Source: Pseudomonas brassicacearum (GTDB lineage Bacteria; Pseudomonadota; Gammaproteobacteria; Pseudomonadales; Pseudomonadaceae). From it: a stretch of 64,000 bases of DNA. Position numbers and translations under genes: made by a program. The stretch is taken from the NCBI RefSeq assembly GCF_000585995.1, contig NZ_CP007410.1, positions 1,701,430 through 1,765,429 on the forward strand, read 5' to 3'. The notes below the pieces were generated by a model. It did no database searches and was not told where the DNA came from. It saw nothing but the letters and a program-made list of their open reading frames with translations. Shown here piece by piece: positions 1 to 9,025 of this stretch. Every line of letters starts with the position of its first letter. Position 1 is the first letter of the stretch.

Positions 1-2585
1 TGATCCTGCAGATGCTGCACCTGCGCCTCGGCGAAATCACTGATTTCCCGTTCATCGAACCGCCGGACGGCAAGGCCATCAGCGACGGTTTCAACTTGCT
101 GCAAGAGTTGTCGGCGGTGGACCGCAACAGTCAACTGACGCCGCTCGGTCGGCAGTTGGCGCGCTTGCCGGTGGACCCGCGCATGGGTCGCATGCTGCTG
201 GAAGCGGCGAAATTGGGCAGCTTGCAGGAAGTGTTGATCGTCGCCAGCGCCATGTCGATCCAGGACCCGCGCGAGCGTCCGCCCGAGCGCCAACAGGCGG
301 CCGATCAGGCCCACGCCCAATGGAAGGACCCGGACTCGGATTTCGCCGGGCTGGTCAATCTGTGGCGCGGTTTCGAAGAGCAGCGCCAGGCCCTGACTGC
401 CAGCCCGCTGCGCAACTGGTGCCGCAAGAACTTCCTCAACTACCTGCGCTTGCGCGAGTGGCGCGATTCCCATCGCCAGTTGAGCCTGATCTGTCGCGAC
501 ATGCAGTTGAGCCTCAATAAGGAATCGGCGGATTACCCGAAACTGCACAAAGCGGTGCTCTCGGGCCTGTTGAGCCAGATCGGCCAGAAAACCGAAGACG
601 GCGACTACCTCGGTGCTCGCCAGCGACGGTTCTGGATTCATCCGTCATCGGGCTTGGGCAAGAAGCGTCCGCAGTGGCTGATGACCGCCGAACTGGTGGA
701 AACCACCAAGCTGTACGCGCGCATGGTGGCCAAGATCGAGCCGGACTGGATCGAGCCGCTGGCCGGTCACCTGATCAAGAAAAACCACTTCGAACCTCAT
801 TGGGAGAAGAAGCGCGGGCAAGTGGTGGCGTACGAACAGATCACCCTGTTCGGGCTGATCGTGGTCGGTCGCCGGCCGGTGCACTACGGGCCGGTGGACC
901 CGGTGGTGTCGCGGGAGTTGTTCATTCGCGAGGCGCTGGTGCGCGGTGAGATCCAGTCCAAGGCCAAGTGCCTGAGCGCCAATACCCGCTTGCTGGAGCA
1001 ACTCGACGAGCTGGAGGCCAAGGCCCGCCGTCGCGACATCCTGGCGGACGAAGAAACCCTGTTTGCGTTCTACGATGCGCGTTTGCCGGCAGAGATTCAC
1101 CAGACCGCGACGTTCGACAGCTGGTACCGGGTCAACAGCCAGAAAGACCCGCAGTTGCTGATCATGCGCGAAGAAGACGTGCTCGCCCGCGAGGCCAGTG
1201 AAGTCACCGCCGCGCATTACCCGGACACCTTGCGCGTCGGCGACCTGACCTTGCCGTTGAGCTACCACTTCGAACCCAACCATGCCCGCGACGGCGTGAC
1301 CTTGCGCGTGCCGGCGCCGCTGTTGCCGATGCTGCCGCCGGAACGTCTGGAATGGCTGGTGCCCGGGATGATCGAGGCCAAGTGCATTGCCCTGGTGCGC
1401 AACCTGCCCAAGGCCCTGCGCAAGAACTTCGTGCCGGTGCCCGACTTCGTCAAGGCTGCGCTGCAACGCATCACCTTTGCCGAGGGTTCGTTGCCGCAAG
1501 CCCTGGGCCGTGAGCTGCTGCGCATGACCGGCGCGCGGGTCAGCGACGAAGCCTGGGCGGAAGCGGCGCAGCAGGTGGAAAGCCATCTGCGCATGAACCT
1601 GGAAATCGTCGACGGCCAGGGCAAGTTCCTGGGTGAAGGCCGGGACCTGGCCGAACTGACGGCGCGTTTTGCCGAAGCCAGCCAGGCTGCCTTGGCCGTG
1701 CCGCAAACGGCCAAGAGCCAGGCACCAGTGGAGGCGAAAATCTTCGCGCCGGTCGCCGAGAAAACCCAACAGAAAATTGCCGGACTGTCGATGACCGTCT
1801 ACCCGGCGCTGGTGGAAGAGGGTGGCGTGGTCAAGGAGGGCCGCTTCCCGACCCCGGCCGAAGCCGAGTTTCAGCATCGCCGCGCCTTGCAGCGCTTGTT
1901 GATGCAGCAATTGGCGGAGTCGGCGAAGTTCCTGCGGGGCAAACTGCCTGGGCTGACGGAGCTGGGCCTGCTGTATCGAGAACTGGGGCGGATCGACAGC
2001 CTGGTGGAAGACATCCTGCTGGCCAGCCTCGACAGTTGCGTACTCGAAGGTGAAGCGAGCCTGCCCCGTGACGGCGCCGCGCTGGCCTCCCTGGCCGAGC
2101 GCAAGCGCGGCGGCTGGACCGAACACGCCGAACGCCTGGCGAAGCTGACCCTGGACATCCTCAAGCTCTGGCATGGCCTGCAAAAACGCTTCAAGGGCAA
2201 GATCGACCTGGCCCAGGCCGTGGCGCTGAACGACATCAAGCAGCAACTCAGCCATCTGGTGTATCCGGGCTTCGTGCGCGAAACCCCGCACCAATGGCTC
2301 AAGGAACTGCCGCGCTACCTCAAGGCCATCGAACAACGATTCGAGAAACTGGGTAGCCAAGTGCAGAAGGACCGGGTCTGGAGCGGCGAACTGTCGAACC
2401 TCTGGGCCCAATACCAGGCCCGCGCCAGCAAACACGCCCAAGAAGGCAAGCGCGACCCGCAACTGGAGTTGTACCGTTGGTGGCTGGAGGAATACCGGGT
2501 GTCGCTGTTCGCCCAGCAGTTGGGGACCAAAGTGCCGATTTCCGACAAGCGCCTGAGCAAGCAGTGGAGCGTGGTGGAAGGTTGA
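1..2585 (+). CDS. hrpA: ATP-dependent RNA helicase HrpA, C-terminal part (5' end outside window)
   Basis: The reading frame is already open at the left edge (codons from base 3), and about 861 residues are visible. The first residues, ILQMLHLRLGEI..FPF, match the end of the helicase C/HA2 part of HrpA-type DEAH helicases. An OB-fold-like segment and the long DUF3418-type C-terminal region typical of HrpA follow. The family is about 1,300 residues long, so roughly 440 residues with Walker A and the DEAH box should lie to the left. HrpA acts on mRNA and resolves stalled or collided ribosomes in E. coli. The first internal ATG (12) is not a real start because homology continues upstream of it. 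The gene ends with TGA and is followed by a REP doublet. Confidence 0.93.
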   Translation, partial: ILQMLHLRLGEITDFPFIEPPDGKAISDGFNLLQELSAVDRNSQLTPLGRQLARLPVDPRMGRMLLEAAKLGSLQEVLIVASAMSIQDPRERPPERQQAADQAHAQWKDPDSDFAGLVNLWRGFEEQRQALTASPLRNWCRKNFLNYLRLREWRDSHRQLSLICRDMQLSLNKESADYPKLHKAVLSGLLSQIGQKTEDGDYLGARQRRFWIHPSSGLGKKRPQWLMTAELVETTKLYARMVAKIEPDWIEPLAGHLIKKNHFEPHWEKKRGQVVAYEQITLFGLIVVGRRPVHYGPVDPVVSRELFIREALVRGEIQSKAKCLSANTRLLEQLDELEAKARRRDILADEETLFAFYDARLPAEIHQTATFDSWYRVNSQKDPQLLIMREEDVLAREASEVTAAHYPDTLRVGDLTLPLSYHFEPNHARDGVTLRVPAPLLPMLPPERLEWLVPGMIEAKCIALVRNLPKALRKNFVPVPDFVKAALQRITFAEGSLPQALGRELLRMTGARVSDEAWAEAAQQVESHLRMNLEIVDGQGKFLGEGRDLAELTARFAEASQAALAVPQTAKSQAPVEAKIFAPVAEKTQQKIAGLSMTVYPALVEEGGVVKEGRFPTPAEAEFQHRRALQRLLMQQLAESAKFLRGKLPGLTELGLLYRELGRIDSLVEDILLASLDSCVLEGEASLPRDGAALASLAERKRGGWTEHAERLAKLTLDILKLWHGLQKRFKGKIDLAQAVALNDIKQQLSHLVYPGFVRETPHQWLKELPRYLKAIEQRFEKLGSQVQKDRVWSGELSNLWAQYQARASKHAQEGKRDPQLELYRWWLEEYRVSLFAQQLGTKVPISDKRLSKQWSVVEG

Positions 2586-2614
2586 TCGCAGAATCAGGGG
2601 TAGGCCCATAACCC

Positions 2615-2706
2615 CTGTGGGAGCGGGCTTGCTCGCGAATGCAATTGCATATTCAACATTGTTGCAAGCTGACCCACCGCCTTCGCGAGCAAGCCCGCTC
2701 CCACAG
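2615..2706. repeat. REP doublet (GTGGGAGCGGGCTTGCTCGCGA family) downstream of hrpA
   Basis: Two inverted copies of a GTGGGAGCGGGCTTGCTCGCGA-type element lie head to head with a short spacer, so the whole can fold into a long hairpin. This is the usual Pseudomonas REPIN arrangement. The rest of the 338-bp gap to the next gene shows no convincing gene. Confidence 0.85.
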
Positions 2707-2923
2707 AGTTTTGTGTGGTGAAGAAGGGAGAATGGGCCAAACGCCAGCGTTTATGGCAAACTTCGCGCCTATAAATACCGGTCCCGTGGTTTTGAGCTTC
2801 ACTGCCCCGGGCGGATCGGAATAAAGCACTGCCAGGTCTGCTTCCCCTGGATGGGAAAAGACCCTTTGTGTATTGGTACGTCGGTGCCAATGCTTTCTGC
2901 CTGAACAGATCAGAGACACGACC

Positions 2924-4045
2924 ATGCATAACGTCGTCATCAGCGGCACCGGCCTGTACACCCCGGCCAATAGCATCTCCAACGAAGAGCTGGTGCAATC
3001 GTTCAATACCTATGTCACGCAGTTCAATGCCGACAACGCCGACGCCATCGAGCGCGGTGAAGTCGAGGCATTGACCGAGTCCAACGCCGCGTTCATCGAA
3101 AAGGCCTCCGGCATCAAGAGCCGCTTTGTCATGGACAAGGACGGCATCCTCGACCCGCAACGCATGGCGCCGCGCCTGCCCGAACGTTCCAACGACGAAT
3201 GGTCGGTGCTCTGCGAAATGGCCGTCGGTGCTGCCAGGCAGGCCCTGGAACGCGCCGGCCGCACGGCCGCCGATATCGATGGCGTGATCGTCGCCTGTTC
3301 CAACCTGCAGCGCGCGTATCCGGCCATTGCCATCGAGGTCCAGGAAGCCCTGGGCATCGAAGGTTTCGGTTTCGACATGAACGTGGCCTGTTCTTCCGCG
3401 ACGTTCGGCATCCAGGCCGCGGCCAACAGCGTACAACTGGGCCAGGCCCGGGCGATCCTGATGGTCAACCCGGAAGTCTGCACCGGGCACCTGAACTTCC
3501 GTGACCGCGACAGCCACTTCATCTTTGGCGACGCGGCCACCGCCGTGATCATCGAACGGGCTGACCTGGCGACTTCGCCGTATCAGTTCGACGTGGTCAG
3601 CACCAAGCTGCTCACCAAGTTCTCCAACAACATCCGCAACAACTTCGGCTTCCTCAACCGCGCCGCCGAAGAGGGCATCGGCAGCCGCGACAAGTTGTTC
3701 GTCCAGGAAGGCCGCAAAGTGTTCCGCGACGTCTGCCCGATGGTGGCCGAGCTGATCGGTGCTCACCTGGAAGAAAACCAGCTGAACGTCGGCGAAGTGA
3801 AGCGCTTCTGGCTGCATCAGGCCAACTTGAGCATGAACCACCTGATCGTGCGCAAGTTGCTGGGCCGCGAAGCCACCGAAGAGGAAGCGCCAGTGATCCT
3901 CGACCGCTACGCCAACACCAGTTCGGCGGGCTCGGTGATTGCGTTTCACAAATACCAGGATGATTTGCCCAGCGGCTCGGTTGCCGTGCTCAGCTCGTTT
4001 GGCGCTGGGTACTCGATTGGCAGCGTGATTCTGCGTAAGCATTGA
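2924..4045 (+). CDS. Beta-ketoacyl-ACP synthase III (FabH-like, PA3286 type)
   Basis: This is a 373-residue thiolase-fold enzyme. It carries the KAS-III triad: Cys156 in VACSSATF, His298 in WLHQAN and Asn331 in YANTSSAG. KAS III condenses an acyl-CoA with malonyl-ACP. In P. aeruginosa the homologue in this position (PA3286) is known to feed C8-CoA from beta-oxidation into fatty acid synthesis. I transfer that role from the long (more than 350 residues) form and the ECF sigma neighbour, so it is inference. Start 2924 is chosen because MHNVVISGTG is the conserved N-terminus. An in-frame ATG 51 bp upstream would add unrelated residues. Confidence 0.87.
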   Translation: MHNVVISGTGLYTPANSISNEELVQSFNTYVTQFNADNADAIERGEVEALTESNAAFIEKASGIKSRFVMDKDGILDPQRMAPRLPERSNDEWSVLCEMAVGAARQALERAGRTAADIDGVIVACSNLQRAYPAIAIEVQEALGIEGFGFDMNVACSSATFGIQAAANSVQLGQARAILMVNPEVCTGHLNFRDRDSHFIFGDAATAVIIERADLATSPYQFDVVSTKLLTKFSNNIRNNFGFLNRAAEEGIGSRDKLFVQEGRKVFRDVCPMVAELIGAHLEENQLNVGEVKRFWLHQANLSMNHLIVRKLLGREATEEEAPVILDRYANTSSAGSVIAFHKYQDDLPSGSVAVLSSFGAGYSIGSVILRKH

Positions 4046-4064
4046 TCGGGTCTGGCTCAGCTTT

Positions 4065-4159
4065 TGTGGCGAGGGAGCTTGCTCCCGCTGGGCTGCGAAG
4101 CGGCCCCAGGACTTTGCGGTTGCTACGCAACCGAGCGGGAGCAAGCTCCCTCGCCACAA
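4065..4159. repeat. REP doublet (GTGGCGAGGGAGCTTGCTCCCGC family)
   Basis: Inverted pair of the second REP family seen in this window, TTGTGGCGAGGGAGC...GCTCCCTCGCCACAA, with a GC-rich middle. It fills most of the gap between the KAS-III gene and the sigma factor gene. Confidence 0.85.
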
Positions 4160-4194
4160 CAGCACTACCAGTCCACCAGGCAATGGGGTGTTGA

Positions 4195-4806
4195 ATGACG
4201 GTCACCGATGACACCCAACTGCTCACACGCCTCCTGGCCGGTGAGCAGCAGGCCTACAAGGAGCTGGTCAGCACCTACCAGGGCCCCATGCGGGCGGTGG
4301 CGTATGCCATCGTCGGCAGTCGCCATGCCGATGAAGTGGTGCAGGACGCGTGGTTGTCGGTGGTGCGCAATCTCACCGGTTTCCAGGGGCGTTCCAGTCT
4401 CAAGACTTGGCTGCTGACGATCACTGCCAACGCCGCCAAGGGCCGTTACAAGCAGAACCGCCGGGAAGTGCTGCTCGATGATCTGCCGTCGCCCCACGGC
4501 ACCCTCGGCGATGATCGCTTCGCCGCCGATGGTCATTGGCTGCTGGCGCCGTTCGCCTGGCACCAGGACACACCGGAGGCGTTGCTCACGATGAGCGAAT
4601 TGCGCGATTGCCTTGAACACACCCTGCTCAGCCTGTCGGAACTGCAAGGCAGCGTGTTGACCCTGCGGGAACGCCAGGGGCTGGAGCCGGAAGAGATCTG
4701 TAATCTTCTCGACATCTCGCTCTCCAACGTACGCGTGCTGTTGCATCGCGCCCGGCTGAAGGTCTTCGCGACCGTGGAACATTTCGAGGAAACCGGCGAA
4801 TGCTGA
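4195..4806 (+). CDS. RNA polymerase sigma factor, ECF subfamily
   Basis: This 203-residue protein has the two-domain ECF layout. A sigma-2 region lies at about residues 20-90 (YQGPMRAVAYAIVGSRHADEVVQDAW...). A sigma-4 helix-turn-helix lies at about residues 135-195 (LRERQGLEPEEICNLLDISLSNVRVLLHRAR). It would direct RNA polymerase to a small regulon. The TGA overlaps the ATG of the zinc-finger gene downstream (4800-4806), so the two are translationally coupled, as sigma/anti-sigma pairs usually are. The position behind a PA3286-like gene matches PA3285 of P. aeruginosa. The target genes cannot be read from the sequence. Confidence 0.9.
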   Translation: MTVTDDTQLLTRLLAGEQQAYKELVSTYQGPMRAVAYAIVGSRHADEVVQDAWLSVVRNLTGFQGRSSLKTWLLTITANAAKGRYKQNRREVLLDDLPSPHGTLGDDRFAADGHWLLAPFAWHQDTPEALLTMSELRDCLEHTLLSLSELQGSVLTLRERQGLEPEEICNLLDISLSNVRVLLHRARLKVFATVEHFEETGEC

Positions 4807-5036
4807 CCTGCAAGGAACAAGTGGCACGCTCCAGCGACTATCTCGATGGCCAACTGAGCTTTCGTGAACGCCTGATGGTGCGTCACCACCTGATGTTCTG
4901 CCCCAACTGCCGGCGCTTTATCCGCCAGATGCGCCTGATGCAGGCGACCCTCAGGAAACTCCCGGAACCGCCCATTCCTGACCTGGATCACCTCGCCGAG
5001 AAACTCGCCGCCGAGCGTCGCCGAAACATCCGCTGA
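4800..5036 (+). CDS. Small soluble zinc-finger (ZAS/zf-HC2) putative anti-sigma factor
   Basis: This 78-residue protein has the zinc anti-sigma signature HxxxCxxC (His30, Cys34, Cys37) near the N-terminus. No hydrophobic membrane segment is present, so it should be cytoplasmic. Its start overlaps the end of the ECF sigma gene by 7 bases. By analogy with ChrR/RsrA-type ZAS proteins it would hold the sigma factor inactive, and the cysteines could sense oxidants or metal. The length is far below that of membrane anti-sigma factors. There is no sensor domain after residue 78, so what it senses is unknown. Cys4 is a possible additional ligand. Confidence 0.78.
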   Translation: MLTCKEQVARSSDYLDGQLSFRERLMVRHHLMFCPNCRRFIRQMRLMQATLRKLPEPPIPDLDHLAEKLAAERRRNIR

Positions 5037-5052
5037 GCCTGAGAAACTACCT

Positions 5053-5150
5053 CCCCCTGTGGGAGTGAGCTTGCTCGCGATGGCGGCGTGTCAGGCAGAA
5101 ATCTGTCACTGCCATACCTCTATCGCGAGCAAGCTCGCTCCCACAGGGGG
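5053..5150. repeat. REP doublet (GTGGGAG family)
   Basis: Inverted pair CCCCCTGTGGGAGTGAGC...GCTCGCTCCCACAGGGGG, about 98 bp, between the anti-sigma gene and the porin promoter. Confidence 0.85.
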
Positions 5151-5195
5151 GTTGCCGTTGCGCCTGGTTATTTCCTTTCGAAGTAAAAAGTTCCG

Positions 5196-5213
5196 CTGTC
5201 ATAAAATCTTTAT
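5196..5213 (+). promoter_or_regulatory. Possible Pho box upstream of phosphate-type porin
   Basis: CTGTCAT at 5196-5202 is a perfect Pho-box half site. An AT stretch and a degenerate second half (TCTTTAT) follow one 11-bp period downstream. It lies about 110 bp before the porin start. PhoB control of OprP/OprO porins is established in P. aeruginosa. The weak second half keeps this a candidate only. Confidence 0.45.
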
Positions 5214-5323
5214 GTGATGGCAACTTGCCTGACACAACCCATCGCCAAGATCCCCTCCCAACACCAGCGGGCCCGGTTCCGCGTGTTTTCTAACGCATAG
5301 ACTACCAACAGGGGAATTCTTCG

Positions 5324-6634
5324 ATGATTCGCAAGCACTTCGCAGGTGTTGCCGCCAGCGCACTGGCCATGGCAGTAACCGCCCAGGCTTTCGCCGGTAC
5401 CGTCACCACCGATGGCGCCGATATCGTGGTTAAAACCAAGGGCGGCCTTGAGGTCGCTACCACTGACAAAGAGTTCAGCTTCAAGCTCGGTGGTCGTTTG
5501 CAGGCTGACTACAGCCAGTTCGACGGGATCTACACCGACAATGGTGACAAGGCCGATGCCGCTTACATCCGCCGTGGCTTTCTGGAACTGTCTGGCGTGC
5601 TGTACACGGATTGGGCCTACACCATCAACTACGACTTCTCCCACAACAGCGGCGACTCCGATAACGGCTACTTCGACGAAGCGTCCCTGGCCTACAACGG
5701 CTTCAAGCCGGTTTCGATCAAGGTCGGTCGTTTCGACCCCGACTTCGGCCTGGAAAAAGCCACCAGCTCCAAGTGGGTGACTGCTCCTGAGCGCAACGCC
5801 GCCTATGACCTGATCGACTGGGCCAACGGCCACCAGAACGGTCTGGGCATCCAGGCTTCCAGCACCTTCGCCGATTCGTTCTATGCCTCGGCCGGTGTGT
5901 TCAGCAAGGACACCGACGACACTGACGGCAACAGCATCAAGCAAGCCAACGGTCGTTTCGTATTCGCCCCGATGCACGAGGCCGGCAACGTGTTGCACTT
6001 CGGCTTGAACGTGGCCTCGCGCGATGTCTCCGACACCGCGTTCGACGCGCGTTATCGCTCTCGCCTGGGCATGCGTGGCGTCGAGACCCTGGGCGGCAAC
6101 GATGCCGGTCCTAACGGTAACCGTCCGGTACTGGGCGGCGCCAACAACTCGCCGGCCGGTTCGTACGACACGGATACCGCTTACGGCCTGGAAGCCGCTT
6201 TCGCCATGGGCCCTGCGTCGATCCAGGGTGAATACATTTCCCGCAAGACCAAGGCTGACAGCGACGCCTTCGAAGACCTCAAGGGCCACGGCTTCTACGT
6301 CCAGGGCGCCTACACCATCACCGGTGAATCCCGTGGTTATAAAGTCGGCAAGTTTGACGCGATCAAACCCCAGAACAAGTCCATCGGCGCGTGGGAAGTG
6401 TTCTATCGCTTCGACAGCATGACCGTCGAAGACGACAACATCACCACCGCCTCCGCCACCCGCGACGTGGGCGATGCCGAAGCCAAGGTGCACAACCTGG
6501 GCGTGAACTGGTACGCCAACGAGGCGGTGAAAATCACTGCCGCTTACGTCAAGGCCAAGACCGACAACGTCACCAACGCCAATGGCGATGACGATGGCAA
6601 AGGTGTGGTTGTTCGTGCCCAGTACGTGTTCTAA
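5324..6634 (+). CDS. Phosphate/polyphosphate-selective porin (OprO/OprP family)
   Basis: This is a 436-residue outer-membrane porin. The first 24 residues form a signal peptide ([23 protein letters not shown], cleavage before GTV). The mature protein has the OprP/O hallmark [20 protein letters not shown] and alternating beta-strands, and it ends in the aromatic QYVF that outer-membrane beta-barrels use for BAM recognition. Family members form trimeric channels for phosphate (OprP) or pyrophosphate/polyphosphate (OprO). I cannot tell the two apart here. Synteny with PA3279/PA3280 and the upstream Pho-box candidate agree with phosphate-starvation control. A strong terminator follows. Confidence 0.88.
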   Translation: MIRKHFAGVAASALAMAVTAQAFAGTVTTDGADIVVKTKGGLEVATTDKEFSFKLGGRLQADYSQFDGIYTDNGDKADAAYIRRGFLELSGVLYTDWAYTINYDFSHNSGDSDNGYFDEASLAYNGFKPVSIKVGRFDPDFGLEKATSSKWVTAPERNAAYDLIDWANGHQNGLGIQASSTFADSFYASAGVFSKDTDDTDGNSIKQANGRFVFAPMHEAGNVLHFGLNVASRDVSDTAFDARYRSRLGMRGVETLGGNDAGPNGNRPVLGGANNSPAGSYDTDTAYGLEAAFAMGPASIQGEYISRKTKADSDAFEDLKGHGFYVQGAYTITGESRGYKVGKFDAIKPQNKSIGAWEVFYRFDSMTVEDDNITTASATRDVGDAEAKVHNLGVNWYANEAVKITAAYVKAKTDNVTNANGDDDGKGVVVRAQYVF

Positions 6635-6685
6635 ACCGTGCTGATTTGATACAGCGTTCTTGCTCCATCCGTTAAAGCTCCTTTG

Positions 6686-6711
6686 AACCCCACCTCTGGT
6701 GGGGTTTTTTT
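6686..6711 (+). terminator. Rho-independent terminator of the porin gene
   Basis: A perfect 9-bp stem (AACCCCACC, loop TCT, GGTGGGGTT) is followed at once by a T run. It lies about 50 bp after the porin stop codon. Confidence 0.9.
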
Positions 6712-6774
6712 ATGCCTGCCCGGTCAGGATCGGCGATACTCGTCCCATCCGCCGCCTGGATTTCGGGGAACCGC

Positions 6775-7899
6775 ATGCCGCTTCACGTTTTCGACAGCCT
6801 GTCCGCCATCGCGCCGCAAGAATGGGACGCGCTGGTACCTGCCAACCAACCGTTCCTGCGCCACGCCTTCCTGAGTACCCTGGAAGACAGCGCCAGCCTC
6901 GGCCCGCAATCTGGCTGGCAGCCTGAGCATTTGCTGCACATTGAAGACGGTCGTCTGCTGGCGGCCTTGCCCAGTTACCGCAAATGGCATTCCTACGGAG
7001 AATATGTATTCGACCACCCCTGGGCCGATGCCTGCGCTCGGGCCGGGATCGAGTATTACCCCAAGTTGCTGACGGCGGTGCCGTTCAGTCCGGTCAGTGG
7101 CCCACGACTGCTGGCGGCGCGGGTCGAGGATGGCATGGCGTTGCTGGGCAGCCTGCCGGGTTATCTAGACATCGAAGGGCTTTCCAGCGCTCACATTAAC
7201 TTCACCGATGCCTTCACTGACGCGGCGCTGGCCGGGCAGGAGGGGTGGCTGCAGCGGATTGGCTGCCAGTACCACTGGCAAAATCGTGGTTATCGGGATT
7301 TCCAGGATTTTCTCGATGCGCTCAGTTCGCGCAAGCGTAAGCAGATGCGCAAGGAGCGTGAACAGGTGGCGGGGCAGGGCATCGAGTTCGAATGGCTCGA
7401 AGGTCAGCAACTGGACGAGGCCCAGTGGGACTTTGTCTACGCCTGTTACGCCAACACCTACGCGGTGCGTCGGCAGGCGCCGTACCTGACCCGGGCGTTC
7501 TTCAGCCTGCTGGCCGAGCGCATGCCCGAGGCCATTCGCGTGGTCTTGGCCAAGCAAGGTTCACGGCCGGTGGCGATGGCGTTCAGCCTAGTGGGCGGCG
7601 ACAGTTTCTACGGGCGTTACTGGGGCTGCCTGGCGGAATTCGACCGCCTGCACTTCGAGACCTGCTTCTATCAAGGCATGGACTACGCGATTGCCCATGG
7701 CTTGCAGCGCTTTGATGCCGGGGCCCAGGGCGAACACAAATTGATTCGTGGGTTCGAGCCGGTGATTACCCGCTCGTGGCATTACTTGCGGCATCCGGGA
7801 TTGAAAGCGGCGGTGGCGGATTTTCTTGTGCGCGAGCAAGAGGGGGTTCTGGCCTATGCCGAAGAGGCGAAAACAGCACTGCCTTATCGGCAGTGCTGA
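6775..7899 (+). CDS. FemAB-like (PF04339-type) GNAT-fold acyltransferase
   Basis: This 374-residue protein resembles the PF04339 family (FemAB-like, often annotated as GNAT or peptidogalycan biosynthesis protein). Visible hallmarks are SSRKRKQMRKER in the middle, YACYANTYAVRR and PYLTRAFF, and the C-terminal AQGEHKLIRGFEP followed by SWHYLRHPGL. The exact substrate is not known. Start 6775 (MPLHVFDSLS) follows GGGGAA, whereas the ORF also runs upstream into non-conserved sequence. It converges on aqpZ. The last 25 bases of the coding region form the arm of a terminator that appears to serve aqpZ from the other strand. Confidence 0.8.
   Translation: MPLHVFDSLSAIAPQEWDALVPANQPFLRHAFLSTLEDSASLGPQSGWQPEHLLHIEDGRLLAALPSYRKWHSYGEYVFDHPWADACARAGIEYYPKLLTAVPFSPVSGPRLLAARVEDGMALLGSLPGYLDIEGLSSAHINFTDAFTDAALAGQEGWLQRIGCQYHWQNRGYRDFQDFLDALSSRKRKQMRKEREQVAGQGIEFEWLEGQQLDEAQWDFVYACYANTYAVRRQAPYLTRAFFSLLAERMPEAIRVVLAKQGSRPVAMAFSLVGGDSFYGRYWGCLAEFDRLHFETCFYQGMDYAIAHGLQRFDAGAQGEHKLIRGFEPVITRSWHYLRHPGLKAAVADFLVREQEGVLAYAEEAKTALPYRQC
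7870..7898 (-). terminator. Terminator of aqpZ overlapping the 3' end of the facing gene
   Basis: A perfect 10-bp stem CAGCACTGCC/GGCAGTGCTG with loop TTATC (7874-7898) is followed on the minus strand by TTTT. It sits 17 bp beyond the aqpZ stop and includes two bases of the stop codon of the plus-strand gene. On the plus strand there is no T run, so it mainly suits aqpZ. Confidence 0.75.
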
Positions 7900-7914
7900 T
7901 CTTCGCGGGGTGAC

Positions 7915-8604
7915 TCAGCTGTCTTCGTTGCCCAGCCAGCGGTACGCGACACCGCCGATGACAGCACCCAGCAGCGGTGCTACCCAGAACAGCCACAGTT
8001 GCTCGATGGCCCAGCCGCCGACGATCAACGCCGGACCGGTACTGCGGGCCGGGTTGACGGACGTGTTGGTGACTGGAATCGAGATCAGGTGAATGAGCGT
8101 CAGGGCCAGGCCGATGGCAATCGGTGCCAGCCCGACCGGGGCACGTTTATCGGTGGCGCCGAGGATGATCAGGATGAACATCGCCGTCATGACCAGCTCG
8201 GTCACAAAACCTGCCGCCAACGAATACCCGCCGGGTGAATGTTCGCCGTAACCGTTCGATGCCAGGCCGGACGCGGCCAGGTCAAACCCTTCCTTGCCGC
8301 TGGCGATGAAGTAGATCAGCGCGGCGGCCAGCAAGCCACCGATGACCTGGGCGATGATGTAGGCAGGCAATTCCCTGGCCGGAAACCGCCCGCCCACGTA
8401 CAAGCCCACCGACACCGCCGGATTCAGGTGGCAACCGGAGACATGACCGATGGCGAATGCCATGGTCAACACCGTCAAGCCAAACGCCAGGGCAACCCCC
8501 AGCACGCCAATCCCGGAGGCCGCCAATACCGCGCTGCCGCAGCCGCCCAACACCAGCCAGAACGTACCCAACAACTCAGTCGTTGAACGTTTGAGTAAAG
8601 ACAT
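7915..8604 (-). CDS. aqpZ: Aquaporin Z (water channel)
   Basis: This is a 229-residue MIP-family channel with six hydrophobic segments and both NPA half-helices: [12 protein letters not shown] in the first repeat and [14 protein letters not shown] in the second. The selectivity-filter Arg follows the second NPA, and a His is present in [13 protein letters not shown] as in AqpZ. Together these indicate a water-specific rather than glycerol channel. It acts in the inner membrane in rapid osmotic water flow. I prefer the ATG at 8604 because AAGGA lies 5 bases upstream of it. The ATG at 8610 sits directly on the Shine-Dalgarno. Confidence 0.93.
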   Translation of the reverse strand: MSLLKRSTTELLGTFWLVLGGCGSAVLAASGIGVLGVALAFGLTVLTMAFAIGHVSGCHLNPAVSVGLYVGGRFPARELPAYIIAQVIGGLLAAALIYFIASGKEGFDLAASGLASNGYGEHSPGGYSLAAGFVTELVMTAMFILIILGATDKRAPVGLAPIAIGLALTLIHLISIPVTNTSVNPARSTGPALIVGGWAIEQLWLFWVAPLLGAVIGGVAYRWLGNEDS

Positions 8605-8721
8605 AAGCATCCTTGATAAAACAGTCGTGATAATCGGTTATGCATCCAGCAGAATTACGACAGGTTCATCTCCAGAACCTGGGCTGAGTACAGCAGAGTG
8701 CGGTGACAAATCCAGCGGCAT

Positions 8722-8757
8722 AAAAAAACCGCCAGCGTCATGGACGGTGGCGGTTTT
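8722..8757 (-). terminator. Terminator downstream of the ABC exporter operon
   Basis: A 9-bp perfect stem AAAACCGCC/GGCGGTTTT with a 15-base loop is followed on the minus strand by seven T. It lies upstream of aqpZ and about 270 bp beyond the end of the ABC transporter gene. It probably insulates aqpZ from read-through of that operon. Confidence 0.75.
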
Positions 8758-8866
8758 GGCCGTGGTCGGCGGGGAGTATGTCGCGGCTGTTCGGGCTGGA
8801 TGGATCCTGGACAGAATTTTTCAGAAAGGCCGTGGTGCTACTGACCCTACTGTTTAAGCACAGATC

Positions 8867-9004
8867 CCTGTGGCGAGGGAGCTTGCTCCCGCTGGGCTGC
8901 GTAGCAGCCCCAACAAGGCTGAGTTCCACCCGGCTCTATGGGGTGAAGCTCAGATTTTCAGGGGCGCTTCGCACCCCAGCGGGAGCAAGCTCCCTCGCCA
9001 CGGG
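8867..9004. repeat. REP doublet (GTGGCGAGG family)
   Basis: Inverted pair of GTGGCGAGGGAGCTTGCTCCCGC elements, about 138 bp, just downstream of the ABC transporter stop codon. With the terminator at 8722-8757 it accounts for most of the 421-bp gap upstream of aqpZ. Confidence 0.85.
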
Positions 9005-9025
9005 GTCAGCTGTGTCAGGTAGGAA

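Noticed and set aside
645..2609. Long minus-strand frame of 654 codons opposite hrpA
   Set aside because: It lies fully opposite a clear HrpA frame and reads as His/Gln/Leu-rich low-complexity text. It is a by-product of the strong GC bias at third codon positions.
2873..2923. Upstream in-frame ATG for the KAS-III gene
   Set aside because: The added 17 residues are unrelated to KAS-III N-termini, whereas MHNVVISGTG is.
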